64,000 nt of DNA from JAWWOL01 sp033851545 (GTDB lineage: Bacteria > Actinomycetota > Actinomycetes > JAWWOL01). The notes under the pieces are model-generated. The model saw only the letters and a program-made list of their open reading frames with translations. It searched no databases and had not been told where the DNA came from. The position numbers were made by a program, and so were the translations under genes. The DNA lies in assembly GCA_033851545.1 (NCBI GenBank), contig JAWWOO010000002.1, positions 1 to 64,000 of the forward strand. The letters are read 5' to 3'. Below, one piece after another: positions 1-9,064 of the stretch. The first letter of the stretch is position 1, and every line of letters starts with the position of its first letter.

Positions 1-269
1 AACCAGTCATGCGTCGTCGAGCCGGCGGCCGCGATCGTCTGGTCCCGGCGGTGCACCGCACTGCGGGCCCGCAGCCACGCCCGGGCCACGTCGGCGACGA
101 TGACCAGGACGAACACCAGCCAGAACAGCCTGACCACCGCGACGATGCTCCCCGGTCCCCGATCACCGTGCAGCAGCCGGGTCAGCGCCTCCCACCGCCC
201 CATCACGGCGAACCCCAGCTCCACCGCCAACGCGACCACGAGTAGCTGCACCCTGCGCCTGGACACCAC
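1..269 (-). CDS. Membrane protein, partial at left edge
   Basis: Reading the minus strand from GTG codons at 269 or 266 gives an open frame to the window edge with almost every third base G or C, which marks it as coding. The frame stays open up to a TTG at 329, so the start is uncertain. The product shows two hydrophobic stretches: an N-terminal one containing LLVVALAVELGF and a second containing LFWLVFVLVIVADVARAW, followed by a basic tail. I do not recognise the family. It lies downstream of the monooxygenase operon on the same strand and could be its last gene, but a gap of about 80-340 bases and unknown termination leave that open. Confidence 0.5.
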   Translation of the reverse strand, partial: MVSRRRVQLLVVALAVELGFAVMGRWEALTRLLHGDRGPGSIVAVVRLFWLVFVLVIVADVARAWLRARSAVHRRDQTIAAAGSTTHDW

Positions 270-345
270 CGTTGTCCGGTCGCCGGCCCCACTTTCCAGT
301 CCTGGCCGTCTCGTGGTGAATCCACTCAAGTGCTGACTCCGATTC

Positions 346-582
346 TCACAGAGCGAACCTAAGGAATTGAATCAGCCCGACGACAACTGCGAGGCTGCCG
401 GATCCGACGTAGACCTGGCGGGCGTGCTTCTGCCACGAGTTCAGGCGCCTGCGGGCTCTAAGCGGCATGACCGTCAGGTCAGCAGCGGCGGCCGCCCGAA
501 GGGTGCACCACATCCCTGCCGGCACCATTGCTGCGATGGCGCACAAGGCAAACATCGAACGAAGCATCGGCGGTACCCCCAT
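346..582 (-). CDS. Small hypothetical membrane protein
   Basis: A 78-residue frame begins 18 bases after the Nramp gene on the same strand, so it is probably the tail of the monooxygenase operon. It has a hydrophobic N-terminal segment (MFALCAIAAMVPAGMW) and a second near the C-terminus (GSGSLAVVVGLIQFL), joined by a basic linker rich in Arg and Lys. This suggests two membrane passes. Third-position GC is moderate, so coding status is likely but not certain. No family is recognised. A small accessory partner of the metal transporter is only a positional guess. Confidence 0.5.
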   Translation of the reverse strand: MGVPPMLRSMFALCAIAAMVPAGMWCTLRAAAAADLTVMPLRARRRLNSWQKHARQVYVGSGSLAVVVGLIQFLRFAL

Positions 583-600
583 TTGCTGGGTAGTCCGGTC

Positions 601-1887
601 TCAGCCGGAGGTGAACAAGCGGGTCAGGACGAATCCATTCAGTGACAGGACGACGAGCGCGATCAGTGACGCGGCAACGGTGGTTCGCACGCGGTTGACG
701 AAAGTCCCCATGACTCCCCGCTTGGCGGTAAAAGCGATCAAGGGCACGAGGGCGAAGGGAAGGCCGAACGACAAGACGACCTGGCTGAGCACCAATGCCC
801 GGGTCGGATCACTGACCTGGGCCAAGATGATCAGCGCGGGTACGGCTGAAACAGTTCGGCGCAGCCAGACGCTGCTGTTGCGCTTCAGGAATCCCTGCAT
901 GACCGCCTGCCCGCTGTAGACCCCCGCGCACGCCGAGGCAAGCCCGGAGGCGAGCAGGGCGACGGCAAAGACGATCGCGAACACGGCCCCCTCGGTCTGG
1001 GCGAAGGCCCTGTGCACAGACGCGAGCGAGCTCCCGGTGCCAACCGGCAGGGAGGTGGCGATCAAGAGCATGAAGACGTTGACCAGACCGGCAAGGCCCA
1101 TGGCGGTGATGACGTCGCGGCGCAGGAACCGGAGCATGGCGGGCGTGGGCAGAGGGCGTACCCCCGTGTTGGAGCTGGCGATGAGCGACGAGTGCAGGAA
1201 TACCGCGTGCGGCATGATGGTCGCACCGACAATGCCGCAGGCAAGCAGCACACTGTGGGACTCGCCCAGTCGTGGAACGAGCCCCGATGCGGCGCCTGCC
1301 GGATCGAACGGGGATCGCACCATCAGATAGACGAGGGTGAGCGTCAGCACGAACAGCAGCCCTACGATCACCGCGGGGAAGGCGTCCCTGCCACGTAACC
1401 GACTTCGCAGGATCACCAGCGTGGCTGCCGCGATGATCACTCCACCCACCAGGAGCGGCACGTTGAAGAGCAGGTTCAACGCAATCGCCCCACCGACGAA
1501 CTCGGCAAGGTCGGTCATGATGACGACGATCTCGGCGACCAGCCACAGTCCGATCCGGATTGCCACCCCTGTGTGATCACGACACACTTCGGCGAGGCTG
1601 CAACCGGTCGCGACGCCCAGCTTGGCTGAGAGGTACTGCACCAGCATGGCCATCAGGCTGGCCGCGACCACGGCCCACACCAGGAGGTACCGGAACTCAG
1701 CGCCCGCGCTGACGTTCGTGGCGACGTTCCCGGGGTCGACGAACGCAACCGCCGCTACAAACGCCGGCCCGATCAGGCCCAAAATCCTCCCGCGGGACAG
1801 GAACCCGCGGCCGGCCCGCTGGTCGAGACCGACAGGCTCGACCGTTGTTTGGGTCGCGTAGGCCACGTTGGTCAGCGGCGGATTCAT
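601..1887 (-). CDS. mntH: Nramp-family divalent metal transporter
   Basis: A 428-residue polytopic membrane protein with the two Nramp signatures: DPGN (residues 51-54) in the first membrane segment and MPH (225-227) in the sixth. These helices form the metal site for Mn(II)/Fe(II), moved with protons in known members. Length is normal for the family. It starts 39 bases after the operon chaperonin gene and is read in the same direction, so it is probably the penultimate or last gene of the monooxygenase operon. The hydroxylase needs two irons per active site, so co-transcribed metal import makes sense. That link is inference, and the metal preference cannot be read from sequence. Confidence 0.9.
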   Translation of the reverse strand: MNPPLTNVAYATQTTVEPVGLDQRAGRGFLSRGRILGLIGPAFVAAVAFVDPGNVATNVSAGAEFRYLLVWAVVAASLMAMLVQYLSAKLGVATGCSLAEVCRDHTGVAIRIGLWLVAEIVVIMTDLAEFVGGAIALNLLFNVPLLVGGVIIAAATLVILRSRLRGRDAFPAVIVGLLFVLTLTLVYLMVRSPFDPAGAASGLVPRLGESHSVLLACGIVGATIMPHAVFLHSSLIASSNTGVRPLPTPAMLRFLRRDVITAMGLAGLVNVFMLLIATSLPVGTGSSLASVHRAFAQTEGAVFAIVFAVALLASGLASACAGVYSGQAVMQGFLKRNSSVWLRRTVSAVPALIILAQVSDPTRALVLSQVVLSFGLPFALVPLIAFTAKRGVMGTFVNRVRTTVAASLIALVVLSLNGFVLTRLFTSG

Positions 1888-1926
1888 GTCCGTTGCCTGC
1901 TCAAAGGTGTGGGTGCTCGGCTCACG

Positions 1927-3576
1927 TCAGGGGATGTTCGATGGCCGGACGAGACCCTCGGCCAGGTCGCCGAAGCCGGGCGCGTAGATCGCTCCGGGTT
2001 GACCGACAACCTCCTCGACGATCAGCGTTTCCGTGGTCAGCAGAAGGGCTGCAATCGACGCCGCGCTCTGCAGAGCCGATCGGGTGACCTTGAGCGGATC
2101 CATGATCCCCATGGCGAACATGTCCCCGAATTCACCAGTGAGGGCGTTGAATCCTCGGCCGGTAGGCCGCGAGACCACCTGCTCGACGACCTCGTCCCCG
2201 GCGTAGCCCGCGTTGATGGAGATCCAGCGAAGTGGCTCGACCAAGGCGTCCTGCACGATCCGCGCGCCAAGGCCCATCTCTCCCTGGAGGCCGAGTGCGT
2301 CGATGGCGCTACGGGCCTGGGCAAGTGCGGTGCCGCCGCCGGCGACCACACCCTCCTCGAGCGCGGCCCGGGTCGCGGACAGCGAGTCCTCCACCCGATG
2401 CTGCTTCTCGGTGAGCTCCACACCGGTCGCCGCACCCACGTGGATGACGGCGACGCTGCCAGACAGGCGCGCGATCCGCGCTTGCAGGGAGTCTCTGTCG
2501 TGATCGTTCTCCGCCCGCTCGAACTCGTGCTTCAGCTGCTCGATGCGCGCGTTGACCTCGTTGGACGGCCCGACCCCACCGACCATGGTCGTGGTGCTGT
2601 CCGTGACGGTCACCCGCCGGACCTGCCCCAGCTGTTCCAGCCGGACACCGTCCAGGCTGAGGCCTGCCTCTGCTGTGATGACCTGTCCGCCCATCCAGGT
2701 CGCCAGGTCGGTCAGCTCCGCGACGCGCCGGTGACCGAAGCCAGGGGCCCGTACGACGACCGACCGGAACGTGTCCCGCACGTTGTTGGCCACCAGCATC
2801 CCCAGCGCCGGACCGTCGACATTCTGGGCAAAGATCACCAGCCCACGGCCCGATCTGGTGACCAGTTCCAGGACTGGCATCAGCTCTTGGACCCGGGAGA
2901 TCTTCTCCGAAGTCAACAGGACGTATGGGTTCTCGAAAACGGCCTCCATCCGCTCCCGGTCCGTGACCATGTAGGGCGAGATGTACCCGTTGTCGATCTC
3001 CACCCCGTCCACATAGCTCACGTCGAGCCCGAACGTGGCTGACTCTTCGACGGTGACGATGCCGCTCCGGCCGACCCGGCTGATCGCGGACGCGATCACG
3101 TTGCCGATCTCGGAGTCGTTGTTGGCCGACAACGTAGCGACGCTGGCCAGGTCGGAATCCCCGCCGATCTCGCTCGCCTCGCTCTGGAGGCGAGTCACCA
3201 CCGCGTCGACCGCAGCCTCGATGCCATTCTTGAGCAGCATCGGGTTCGCGCCGTCACTGACCGCCTTGAGACCCTCGCGCACCATGGCCTGGGCGAGCAC
3301 GGTCGCTGTCGTCGTTCCATCGCCGGCAACGCCGTTGGTCTTGGTCGCGACCTCCTTGACCAGCTGGGCACCCATGTTCGCGAACGGGTTGCGCAGCTGG
3401 ATCTCGCGAGCGATCGTGACCCCGTCGTTCGTGATCGTCGGTGCACCCACCAACTTCTCGATCACGGCGTTGCGTCCCTTCGGCCCGAGGGTGACCTTGA
3501 CGGCATCGGCAAGAGCGTTCACGCCGATCTCGAGGAGTTGCCGGGCCTCGATGTTGAATCGCAGATCCTTGGCCAT
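1927..3576 (-). CDS. GroEL-like chaperonin of the monooxygenase operon
   Basis: A 549-residue group I chaperonin subunit. The ATP-site motifs TLGPKGRN (residues 29-36) and GDGTTT (85-90) are intact. The start is set at the ATG of MAKDLRF (a GGAAG ribosome site lies just upstream), not the in-frame ATG 33 bases earlier. The C-terminus lacks both the GGM repeats of housekeeping GroEL and the His-rich tail of the GroEL1 at 59-60.7 kb. In Mycobacterium, a GroEL-like gene in the equivalent mim operon (mimG) is reported to be required for a functional hydroxylase large subunit. The same role is inferred here from position, 51 bases after the alcohol dehydrogenase gene. Confidence 0.92.
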   Translation of the reverse strand: MAKDLRFNIEARQLLEIGVNALADAVKVTLGPKGRNAVIEKLVGAPTITNDGVTIAREIQLRNPFANMGAQLVKEVATKTNGVAGDGTTTATVLAQAMVREGLKAVSDGANPMLLKNGIEAAVDAVVTRLQSEASEIGGDSDLASVATLSANNDSEIGNVIASAISRVGRSGIVTVEESATFGLDVSYVDGVEIDNGYISPYMVTDRERMEAVFENPYVLLTSEKISRVQELMPVLELVTRSGRGLVIFAQNVDGPALGMLVANNVRDTFRSVVVRAPGFGHRRVAELTDLATWMGGQVITAEAGLSLDGVRLEQLGQVRRVTVTDSTTTMVGGVGPSNEVNARIEQLKHEFERAENDHDRDSLQARIARLSGSVAVIHVGAATGVELTEKQHRVEDSLSATRAALEEGVVAGGGTALAQARSAIDALGLQGEMGLGARIVQDALVEPLRWISINAGYAGDEVVEQVVSRPTGRGFNALTGEFGDMFAMGIMDPLKVTRSALQSAASIAALLLTTETLIVEEVVGQPGAIYAPGFGDLAEGLVRPSNIP

Positions 3577-3627
3577 GACATTGCTTCTTCCGCTGAGTTG
3601 AGGATGCAAATAGGGCTGTGTCGCGAG

Positions 3628-4653
3628 CTACGGGACGAGGATCGCCCGACCTCGCACCTTGCCTTCGTCGAGGTCGTCGAGCGCCTGGGCGAAGTCCGAC
3701 AACGCATAGGTCGAGGTGTGGAGACTGACCTTTCCTTGCGCCGCAAGGATCATCAGCTCTGCGAGGTCGTTGTAGGAGCCGACCAGGTTGCCGATGAAGT
3801 TGATCTCGGTCGAGATGATGTCGATCGTCGGGACCTTCAGTACGCCGCCGTAACCAACCACGAAATAGCTGCCATTGCGACGCAGGCTCGCGACGCCGTC
3901 TTCGATGGCTCCGCCTTCGCCCACGAAGTCGATGACGGCTTCGGCCCCCTTGCCGCCGGTGATCCGCCGAATCGCCTCGACCTGGCTGCCGTCCGCGAGG
4001 ACGGTGTGCTCGGCTCCCAATGCCTTGGCGAGGGCCAATGCGTCGGCGTTTCGATCGACGACGATCATTTCGGCCGACGACAAGGCCCGGAAGACTTGGA
4101 CGCCGATGTGACCCAGACCGCCGGCCCCGATCAGCACTGCCGTGTCACCGGGCCGCAACGTGCGCGCAGCCTTGGCAACCGCGTGATAAGCGGTCAGCCC
4201 CGCATCGGCCAGGGCGGCGACATCAACAGGATGGAGCGATGCGTCGAGCTTGATCGTCGACCGAGCCGTCGTCTTGAGGTATTCCGCGTAGCCGCCGTCT
4301 GTGTCGATGCCAGGAAAGCTGGACGCCTCGCAATGGACGTCATCGCCTGCCCGGCAGGCGCGGCACAACCCGCACGTGACCAGCGGATGCAGGATCACCG
4401 CATCGCCGACGGCGACGTTGGTCACAGCACTGCCGACGGCCTCGACCCACCCGGCATTCTCATGGCCAATCGTGTACGGCAGCGCGACGTTGCTCTTGGC
4501 GGCCCACTGCCCCTCGATGATGTGCAGGTCCGTACGGCAGACGCCCGCGCCCCCGATCTTGACAATGACGTCAAGCGGTGAGGTGATCGCCGGATCCCGG
4601 ACGTCAACGAACTCCGGTGACGACTCGTACTTGGCCAGCTGGACGGCCTTCAT
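3628..4653 (-). CDS. Zinc-dependent alcohol dehydrogenase
   Basis: A 341-residue medium-chain dehydrogenase. Catalytic zinc ligands are visible at Cys39 (GVCRTD) and His64-Glu65 (GHE). Structural zinc cysteines are at 94, 97, 100 and 108, and the NAD(P)-binding GAGGLG is at 176-181. The family oxidises primary or secondary alcohols to aldehydes or ketones. It is encoded 16 bases downstream of the DUF59 gene inside the monooxygenase operon, so the likely substrate is the alcohol made from propane or another short alkane (2-propanol or 1-propanol). Genes of this type sit in known prm/mim clusters. Substrate and cofactor preference are inferred. Confidence 0.93.
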   Translation of the reverse strand: MKAVQLAKYESSPEFVDVRDPAITSPLDVIVKIGGAGVCRTDLHIIEGQWAAKSNVALPYTIGHENAGWVEAVGSAVTNVAVGDAVILHPLVTCGLCRACRAGDDVHCEASSFPGIDTDGGYAEYLKTTARSTIKLDASLHPVDVAALADAGLTAYHAVAKAARTLRPGDTAVLIGAGGLGHIGVQVFRALSSAEMIVVDRNADALALAKALGAEHTVLADGSQVEAIRRITGGKGAEAVIDFVGEGGAIEDGVASLRRNGSYFVVGYGGVLKVPTIDIISTEINFIGNLVGSYNDLAELMILAAQGKVSLHTSTYALSDFAQALDDLDEGKVRGRAILVP

Positions 4654-4669
4654 GGTCTGGACTCCTGCT

Positions 4670-5386
4670 CTAGTTGACGGGGCGTTGGTCGGCGGCCGCT
4701 TCCGGGTAGCGGGTCGTCAGGAGACCGCGGCAGAAATGGGCGTTGCCGTCGATGCTGACCCGCACCGTCCGGGCGAACCTGAGCCGCAGCGGGAGCTGAT
4801 CGGCGGGAACGGAGTCACCGGCGTCGTCGACGAACATCATCGACCCGTCCTCCACCGGAAGACCGATGTCGGTACGACGCCTGATCAGGCTGGACCGCTC
4901 AGGCCCCATCGGGAGGTCACCCAGGTGTGCCCCGGCGAGCCCCTCGACCGTCCAGCCGTCGTTCAGCAGCCGCTGGCAGGCGCGCTCCAGACAGGCCGTG
5001 TGTGCCTTGCGCTGAAACGTCAGCCGAAGAGCGCCGAGCTCGGCCACCGCCTGTTGCGGAAATGCGCCCACAAAGCCGGACCCCGCGGCGACGCCGGCAT
5101 TGATCTCGTCGGAGGCGAAGTGGTCCTCCAGCACAATGGACGCGCTGTCCACACCGTGGACCGAGCGCACCGCATCGTCGGCGTCGGCCACCATGAGATA
5201 GGCGAAGTTCGGCGCGCAGAAGTAGGTCGGTAGCCTCAGCCGCACCGTAACGTGCCCCTCGACGACGCTCGTCTCCGTGACGAACCCGAGATCGACGATC
5301 GACTCGTCGAGCTCAGGATCTCGGACCGTGCTCAGCGCGCCGACGACCGCGCCGAGAACGTCCGTGCCCGTCAGTTGCGTGGTCAT
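4670..5386 (-). CDS. DUF59/MIP18-family protein of the monooxygenase operon
   Basis: A 238-residue protein whose N-terminal 80 residues match the DUF59 fold: RDPELDESIVDLGFV near residue 20, then a cysteine in PTYFCAPNF at the place of the family's reactive Cys loop. Members such as PaaD, SufT and MIP18 assist Fe-S cluster or metal-enzyme maturation. About 150 extra C-terminal residues with no recognised motif make it much longer than plain DUF59 proteins. The start ATG overlaps the amidohydrolase stop by 4 bases (ATGA), so the two are translationally coupled. A role in loading iron or Fe-S clusters into the monooxygenase or its reductase is inference. Confidence 0.85.
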   Translation of the reverse strand: MTTQLTGTDVLGAVVGALSTVRDPELDESIVDLGFVTETSVVEGHVTVRLRLPTYFCAPNFAYLMVADADDAVRSVHGVDSASIVLEDHFASDEINAGVAAGSGFVGAFPQQAVAELGALRLTFQRKAHTACLERACQRLLNDGWTVEGLAGAHLGDLPMGPERSSLIRRRTDIGLPVEDGSMMFVDDAGDSVPADQLPLRLRFARTVRVSIDGNAHFCRGLLTTRYPEAAADQRPVN

Positions 5387-6411
5387 GATGACGCACCTAC
5401 CGCGACCCCGACCTCGGGCTGTGCGGGCACCTCGGCAGCCAGGTAGTTCGGCACCTTGATGCCGTACATCTTGGCTGCGTTGACACCGAGAATCTTCTGC
5501 TTCACCTCCGTCGTCAGCGGCGCGTACTCGGTCATGTCCGCCGGGATCTCGAACTCGACGAACTTCTCGATCAGCCACTTGGGGGTCCACAGCGCATAGT
5601 CGCTGGAGAACTGGATCCTGTCCTCCCCGACCCAGTAGAGCAGCTCGCCGATGATCTGAGCGAAGTAGCGCGGCCGGGTGTGGATGAACGGCATGGCCAC
5701 CGCAAGCCCGGCGTGAACGTTGGGCTCTTGGGTGGCGATCCAACAGAAGTCCTCCAGGCGGGGCAGACCGCAGTGCTCCACGATGAAGTTGAGGTCGGTG
5801 AAGTCGCTGGCCACCGCATCGATATCGGCGACATCGAACGCGTCGCGGTCCAGCGGACGAATCGTCGGGCCCTTGTGCACGTGGATATTGGTGATCCCCA
5901 GCTCGCGACAGGCATCGAGGTATTTGTATGTCCACGGATCGGTCAGCTTGTAGCCGCGGGACTCACCGTGCCACTCGGCGGTGTAGAGCTTGACGCCCTT
6001 GAGGCCGAATCGCTCAGCGTCGTTGCGCAACCGGTCAAGGCCACCCTCCCCGTTGCGCGGGTCGAAGTTGTGGTTGTAAGTGAGCTTGTCCGGGTTCTGC
6101 TGAGTCAGCGCCCAAGCCTCCTCGGTCTGCCCGAACCCGTTCCGGTAGAAGTCGCCCAGGTAGGCGGGCTGGAAGATCGCGTGGTCGACGTAGCCGTCCT
6201 CGAAGAGGTCCTTCATCAGGCGTGCGCCGCCGTAGTAGGTGTACTCGTCGTATGGCCACACCTCGGCCGCGGGGCTGAGGTTCTTGTGGTAGTCGTAGAA
6301 GCAGTCGATGAACTGCTTTCCGTGGATGTTCTTGCAGTTCTGCTCCCGCGCATCCCACAGGGCGATGTGAGCATCTACGATGAAGTAGCTCTCACCATCC
6401 TTTGTGTACAT
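5383..6411 (-). CDS. Amidohydrolase-2 family protein of the monooxygenase operon
   Basis: A 342-residue TIM-barrel metal hydrolase of the amidohydrolase-2 (decarboxylase-like) family. Candidate metal ligands are the His in VDAHIALWD, His residues in HVHKGP and EHCGLPR, and Asp in SSDYALW. The start is ATG 6411 (MYTKDGE), preceded by GAAGGAG; the open frame runs 49 codons further upstream but that part is low-quality sequence overlapping prmD. A homologue in this position is a regular feature of prm/mim clusters, yet its reaction is, as far as I know, unassigned. It could act on a downstream metabolite or be structural. Confidence 0.88.
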   Translation of the reverse strand: MYTKDGESYFIVDAHIALWDAREQNCKNIHGKQFIDCFYDYHKNLSPAAEVWPYDEYTYYGGARLMKDLFEDGYVDHAIFQPAYLGDFYRNGFGQTEEAWALTQQNPDKLTYNHNFDPRNGEGGLDRLRNDAERFGLKGVKLYTAEWHGESRGYKLTDPWTYKYLDACRELGITNIHVHKGPTIRPLDRDAFDVADIDAVASDFTDLNFIVEHCGLPRLEDFCWIATQEPNVHAGLAVAMPFIHTRPRYFAQIIGELLYWVGEDRIQFSSDYALWTPKWLIEKFVEFEIPADMTEYAPLTTEVKQKILGVNAAKMYGIKVPNYLAAEVPAQPEVGVAVGASS

Positions 6412-6460
6412 ACTCAAATCTCCTTCGAAGAGAGGACTCGTCGGCAAGCGGATCGGAACG

Positions 6461-6814
6461 CTACTGAACCGGTGAAAGGTCGAAGTCGATGTACTCCGCG
6501 GCGTCCTCGGGGTTCGCGAACATGATCGTCTTGTCGTCGAGGTGCACCATGCGGCCATAGTGGGTCGACATGATCTCCTCGAAGTCCGACCCGTCGAAGT
6601 CGCTCCCCAGGGCGTCCGAGATCTCTTGGTAGTCGAAGATGATCTTTCCCGGCCCGTCCACCCTGATCATGGAAGGGAACTCGGAGACGACGATGCCTTC
6701 CTTTGCGCCCATGACCTCGGCCACGACATAGCCGTTCTGGTTGTTCATCAGGGTGACGCCGCACATGTTCGACGACGTACGGTTGACATCGAAGTTGCTT
6801 GCTGAGCCGGTCAC
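6461..6814 (-). CDS. prmD: Propane monooxygenase coupling protein
   Basis: A 117-residue protein of the MmoB/DmpM effector family, which binds the hydroxylase and controls substrate and oxygen access without carrying a cofactor. Family-like features are the short acidic fold and phrases such as VSEFPSMIRVDG and IIFDYQEIS. It starts at GTG with a GTGA overlap with the prmC stop, preceded by GAAGGAG. It is encoded directly after prmC, the normal order in soluble diiron monooxygenase clusters of the propane type. Confidence 0.93.
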   Translation of the reverse strand: MTGSASNFDVNRTSSNMCGVTLMNNQNGYVVAEVMGAKEGIVVSEFPSMIRVDGPGKIIFDYQEISDALGSDFDGSDFEEIMSTHYGRMVHLDDKTIMFANPEDAAEYIDFDLSPVQ

Positions 6815-7929
6815 GACTGCGTCTCCTTCGGGTCGGCGATCCCGATCTCGGCGATCAGGGTCTGGAAGTCGGCACTCGCGGCGTCGTAGGAGTCAGCGAA
6901 GGTGATCGTTCGCTCCGCCGGCTGTGACCAGATCGGCTGCAGCTCCAGAGCGGCATGGCGACTGACCGGCTCCCATTTGTCGAGCCAGCCTCGCAGAACG
7001 GCCTTGTTCTCCTCGCCGTAGGTGGGATCCTGGGCGAGCAACGAGAACAGGGCGCGCGTGTAGCGCAGATCCCGGTTGAAGTCGTTCTCTCCGGCGCCAA
7101 CCAGGGTGGGTGTGATGTAGTCGCCGTTCCGGGCCGCGATCTGCATCACCAGATCACTGCGGAAGAGCACACCGACCAACGGCTCGAAGACCAGATTGGT
7201 CGCGAAGACCGCCTCCGCCCAGTCCTCGATCGCGGTCAAGCGTTCCACGTTCTCGCGAACACCCTGCCAGGACGGGTTGCTGTTCCAGGTGTTGCGGTGG
7301 ATCGATCCGTCGAATGCCGGCAGCTCATCGCTGATGTCCAGGTTGTACAGCACCAGATCCTGCGCGAACCGCAGCTTGTGCACACTGTTGACGCAGATCG
7401 CGTTGTTGATCATGTTCGTGGGCGCGCAACGTTGGGCCGAGGCGAAGACATGCATGCCGAGACCCTGCTCGGCATGCATCCAGGCACCGACATTCTCGGC
7501 GACGAACTTGGTCCAGGAAGGCGACCAGTGCGAATAGGCCCTGGCCTCCTTGGCATTCTGCAGGTTGAGGTCGATCTGCCGGACCACGTTGGAGTTGTTG
7601 CGGTAGATGGTCTTTTCCCACTCCTCGTTCGGGTCGAGGAAGGCGTGCCAGTTGCTGCTCTTGAGCGTGGTCCAGTCCTGCGGGTAGCCACCCGTCCGCT
7701 CAGCGAACCCGTACAACCAACCCTGGGTGAGGTAACGCTCGGGGTCGGGCTGAACGTCGATGGTGACGTCCTCGTAGACGGTGGCCCGCAGCTTCTGGGG
7801 CTTGAAGTAGTTGTAGGACCTGCTCGTGGAGCTGGGGAAGTCCTGCATGCCCGCTTCGGCGCCGGTGAACTGAGGCTTCGGGAAACTCTGGGGAGCGTGG
7901 TGCTTCTGTTCCTTGACCGGTGTGCTCAT
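6811..7929 (-). CDS. prmC: Propane monooxygenase hydroxylase small subunit
   Basis: A 372-residue beta subunit of the soluble diiron monooxygenase hydroxylase. It has the ferritin-like helical pattern and aromatic-rich signatures of this subunit (YLTQGWLYGFAERTGG; HWSPSWTKF) but none of the paired ExxH metal motifs, as expected for the non-catalytic chain. It forms the alpha2beta2 hydroxylase with PrmA. The gene is separated from prmB by 39 bases and overlaps prmD by 4, so the two downstream genes are probably translated together. Confidence 0.94.
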   Translation of the reverse strand: MSTPVKEQKHHAPQSFPKPQFTGAEAGMQDFPSSTSRSYNYFKPQKLRATVYEDVTIDVQPDPERYLTQGWLYGFAERTGGYPQDWTTLKSSNWHAFLDPNEEWEKTIYRNNSNVVRQIDLNLQNAKEARAYSHWSPSWTKFVAENVGAWMHAEQGLGMHVFASAQRCAPTNMINNAICVNSVHKLRFAQDLVLYNLDISDELPAFDGSIHRNTWNSNPSWQGVRENVERLTAIEDWAEAVFATNLVFEPLVGVLFRSDLVMQIAARNGDYITPTLVGAGENDFNRDLRYTRALFSLLAQDPTYGEENKAVLRGWLDKWEPVSRHAALELQPIWSQPAERTITFADSYDAASADFQTLIAEIGIADPKETQS

Positions 7930-7968
7930 GGACTGGCCTCTTCCTTCAACGTTGACTCGATGGGGTCG

Positions 7969-9012
7969 TCAGTCGGTACCGGACCCGGCAGTGATGGTGA
8001 ACTTGTCGTAGTGGATCTGTTCCTGCGGAACCCCGTGCGAGCTCAGCAGCTCAAGGGCCGCATCGATCATCGGCGGCGGCCCGCACAGATAGATGTCGCT
8101 TGAGGCCAGGGTGTTTTCGTGCCGGCCGACCACGTCGTGGACGTAGCCTGTCGTTGCCTCGTCCCAGCTGTCCGGCCAGGCTTGCGACAGGCACGGAACA
8201 AACTTCAGCTGTGGCAGTTGCTCACGCAGGGACTCCAGGTCGTCGAGCGAAATCAGGTCGGAGTCAGTGCGCGCGCCGTAGTAGAAGGTGACGTCCCGCT
8301 TGTTGCCGCTTTCGGCCATCTGCCTGAGAAGAGCGAGCATCGGTGCCATGCCAGCCCCTCCGGCGACGAAGACGAGCCTCCGCTCCGAGCTGGCTTTGAG
8401 AATGAAGCTGCCGTATGGCCCGGTCACGTCGAGCTTGTCGCCCACCGCTAGCTCGTCCGCGAGAAGCCCGGAGAAGTGGCCGCCCGGGTAGCGCTTGATG
8501 ATGAACTCGAGCCGCCCTGCGCCCGAGGGCGGCGAGGCCATGGAGAACGATCGATGCTCGCCCCGGCCGGGAACTTGAATGTCCGCGTACTGGCCCGGGT
8601 AGTAGCGGAACGACTCCGGCTCCAGCAGCTGCAGAACCAACCGCGTGATGTCGGGCGTCAACTCGGTCATCTCGCTGATCTCCGCGCTGACCGTGACGAC
8701 CGGCAACCCGGAGTGAATCATTTCCTCGTCGAAGTTGATCAGCTCGACCTCGAGATCGGAGTAGGCGTGCGCGCGGCACAACAGCACGTAGCCTTCGTCG
8801 CTCTCGTAGTCAGCAAGTGCAAACGTCGAGTAGCGGTCCATCTGCACATCGCCGTCAATCAGGAACGACTTGCAGGCAGAGCACTGGCCCTCCTTGCAGC
8901 CGTGCATGAGCATCACGCCCTGCCGGAACGCCGCGTCGAGCACTGTCTCGTCCTCGGCAACCTCGATGTCGATTCCGACCGGTTCGAAGCGCACTTTGTG
9001 CGTCTCGGTCAT
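7969..9012 (-). CDS. prmB: Propane monooxygenase reductase
   Basis: A 347-residue NADH-dependent electron donor for the hydroxylase. Domains in order: a plant-type 2Fe-2S ferredoxin (Cys39, 44, 47 and 79), an FAD-binding barrel (RSFS at 154-157) and an NAD-binding domain (GGAGMAP at 218-224; Cys310 in CGPPPM). The start is ATG 9012 (MTETHK), which has GGAGGG at correct spacing; the frame extends 10 codons upstream. It follows prmA after a 98-base gap that holds two strong hairpins, unlike the tight junctions further down the operon. Confidence 0.95.
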   Translation of the reverse strand: MTETHKVRFEPVGIDIEVAEDETVLDAAFRQGVMLMHGCKEGQCSACKSFLIDGDVQMDRYSTFALADYESDEGYVLLCRAHAYSDLEVELINFDEEMIHSGLPVVTVSAEISEMTELTPDITRLVLQLLEPESFRYYPGQYADIQVPGRGEHRSFSMASPPSGAGRLEFIIKRYPGGHFSGLLADELAVGDKLDVTGPYGSFILKASSERRLVFVAGGAGMAPMLALLRQMAESGNKRDVTFYYGARTDSDLISLDDLESLREQLPQLKFVPCLSQAWPDSWDEATTGYVHDVVGRHENTLASSDIYLCGPPPMIDAALELLSSHGVPQEQIHYDKFTITAGSGTD

Positions 9013-9064
9013 TGCCTGCCCTCCTTCCACAGGTGTTGGCACTCGAACGGCTTCGGGTCAGGGC

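Noticed and set aside
3538..4581. A 347-codon frame antisense to the alcohol dehydrogenase
   Set aside because: No motif, and the opposite strand has all zinc and NAD motifs.
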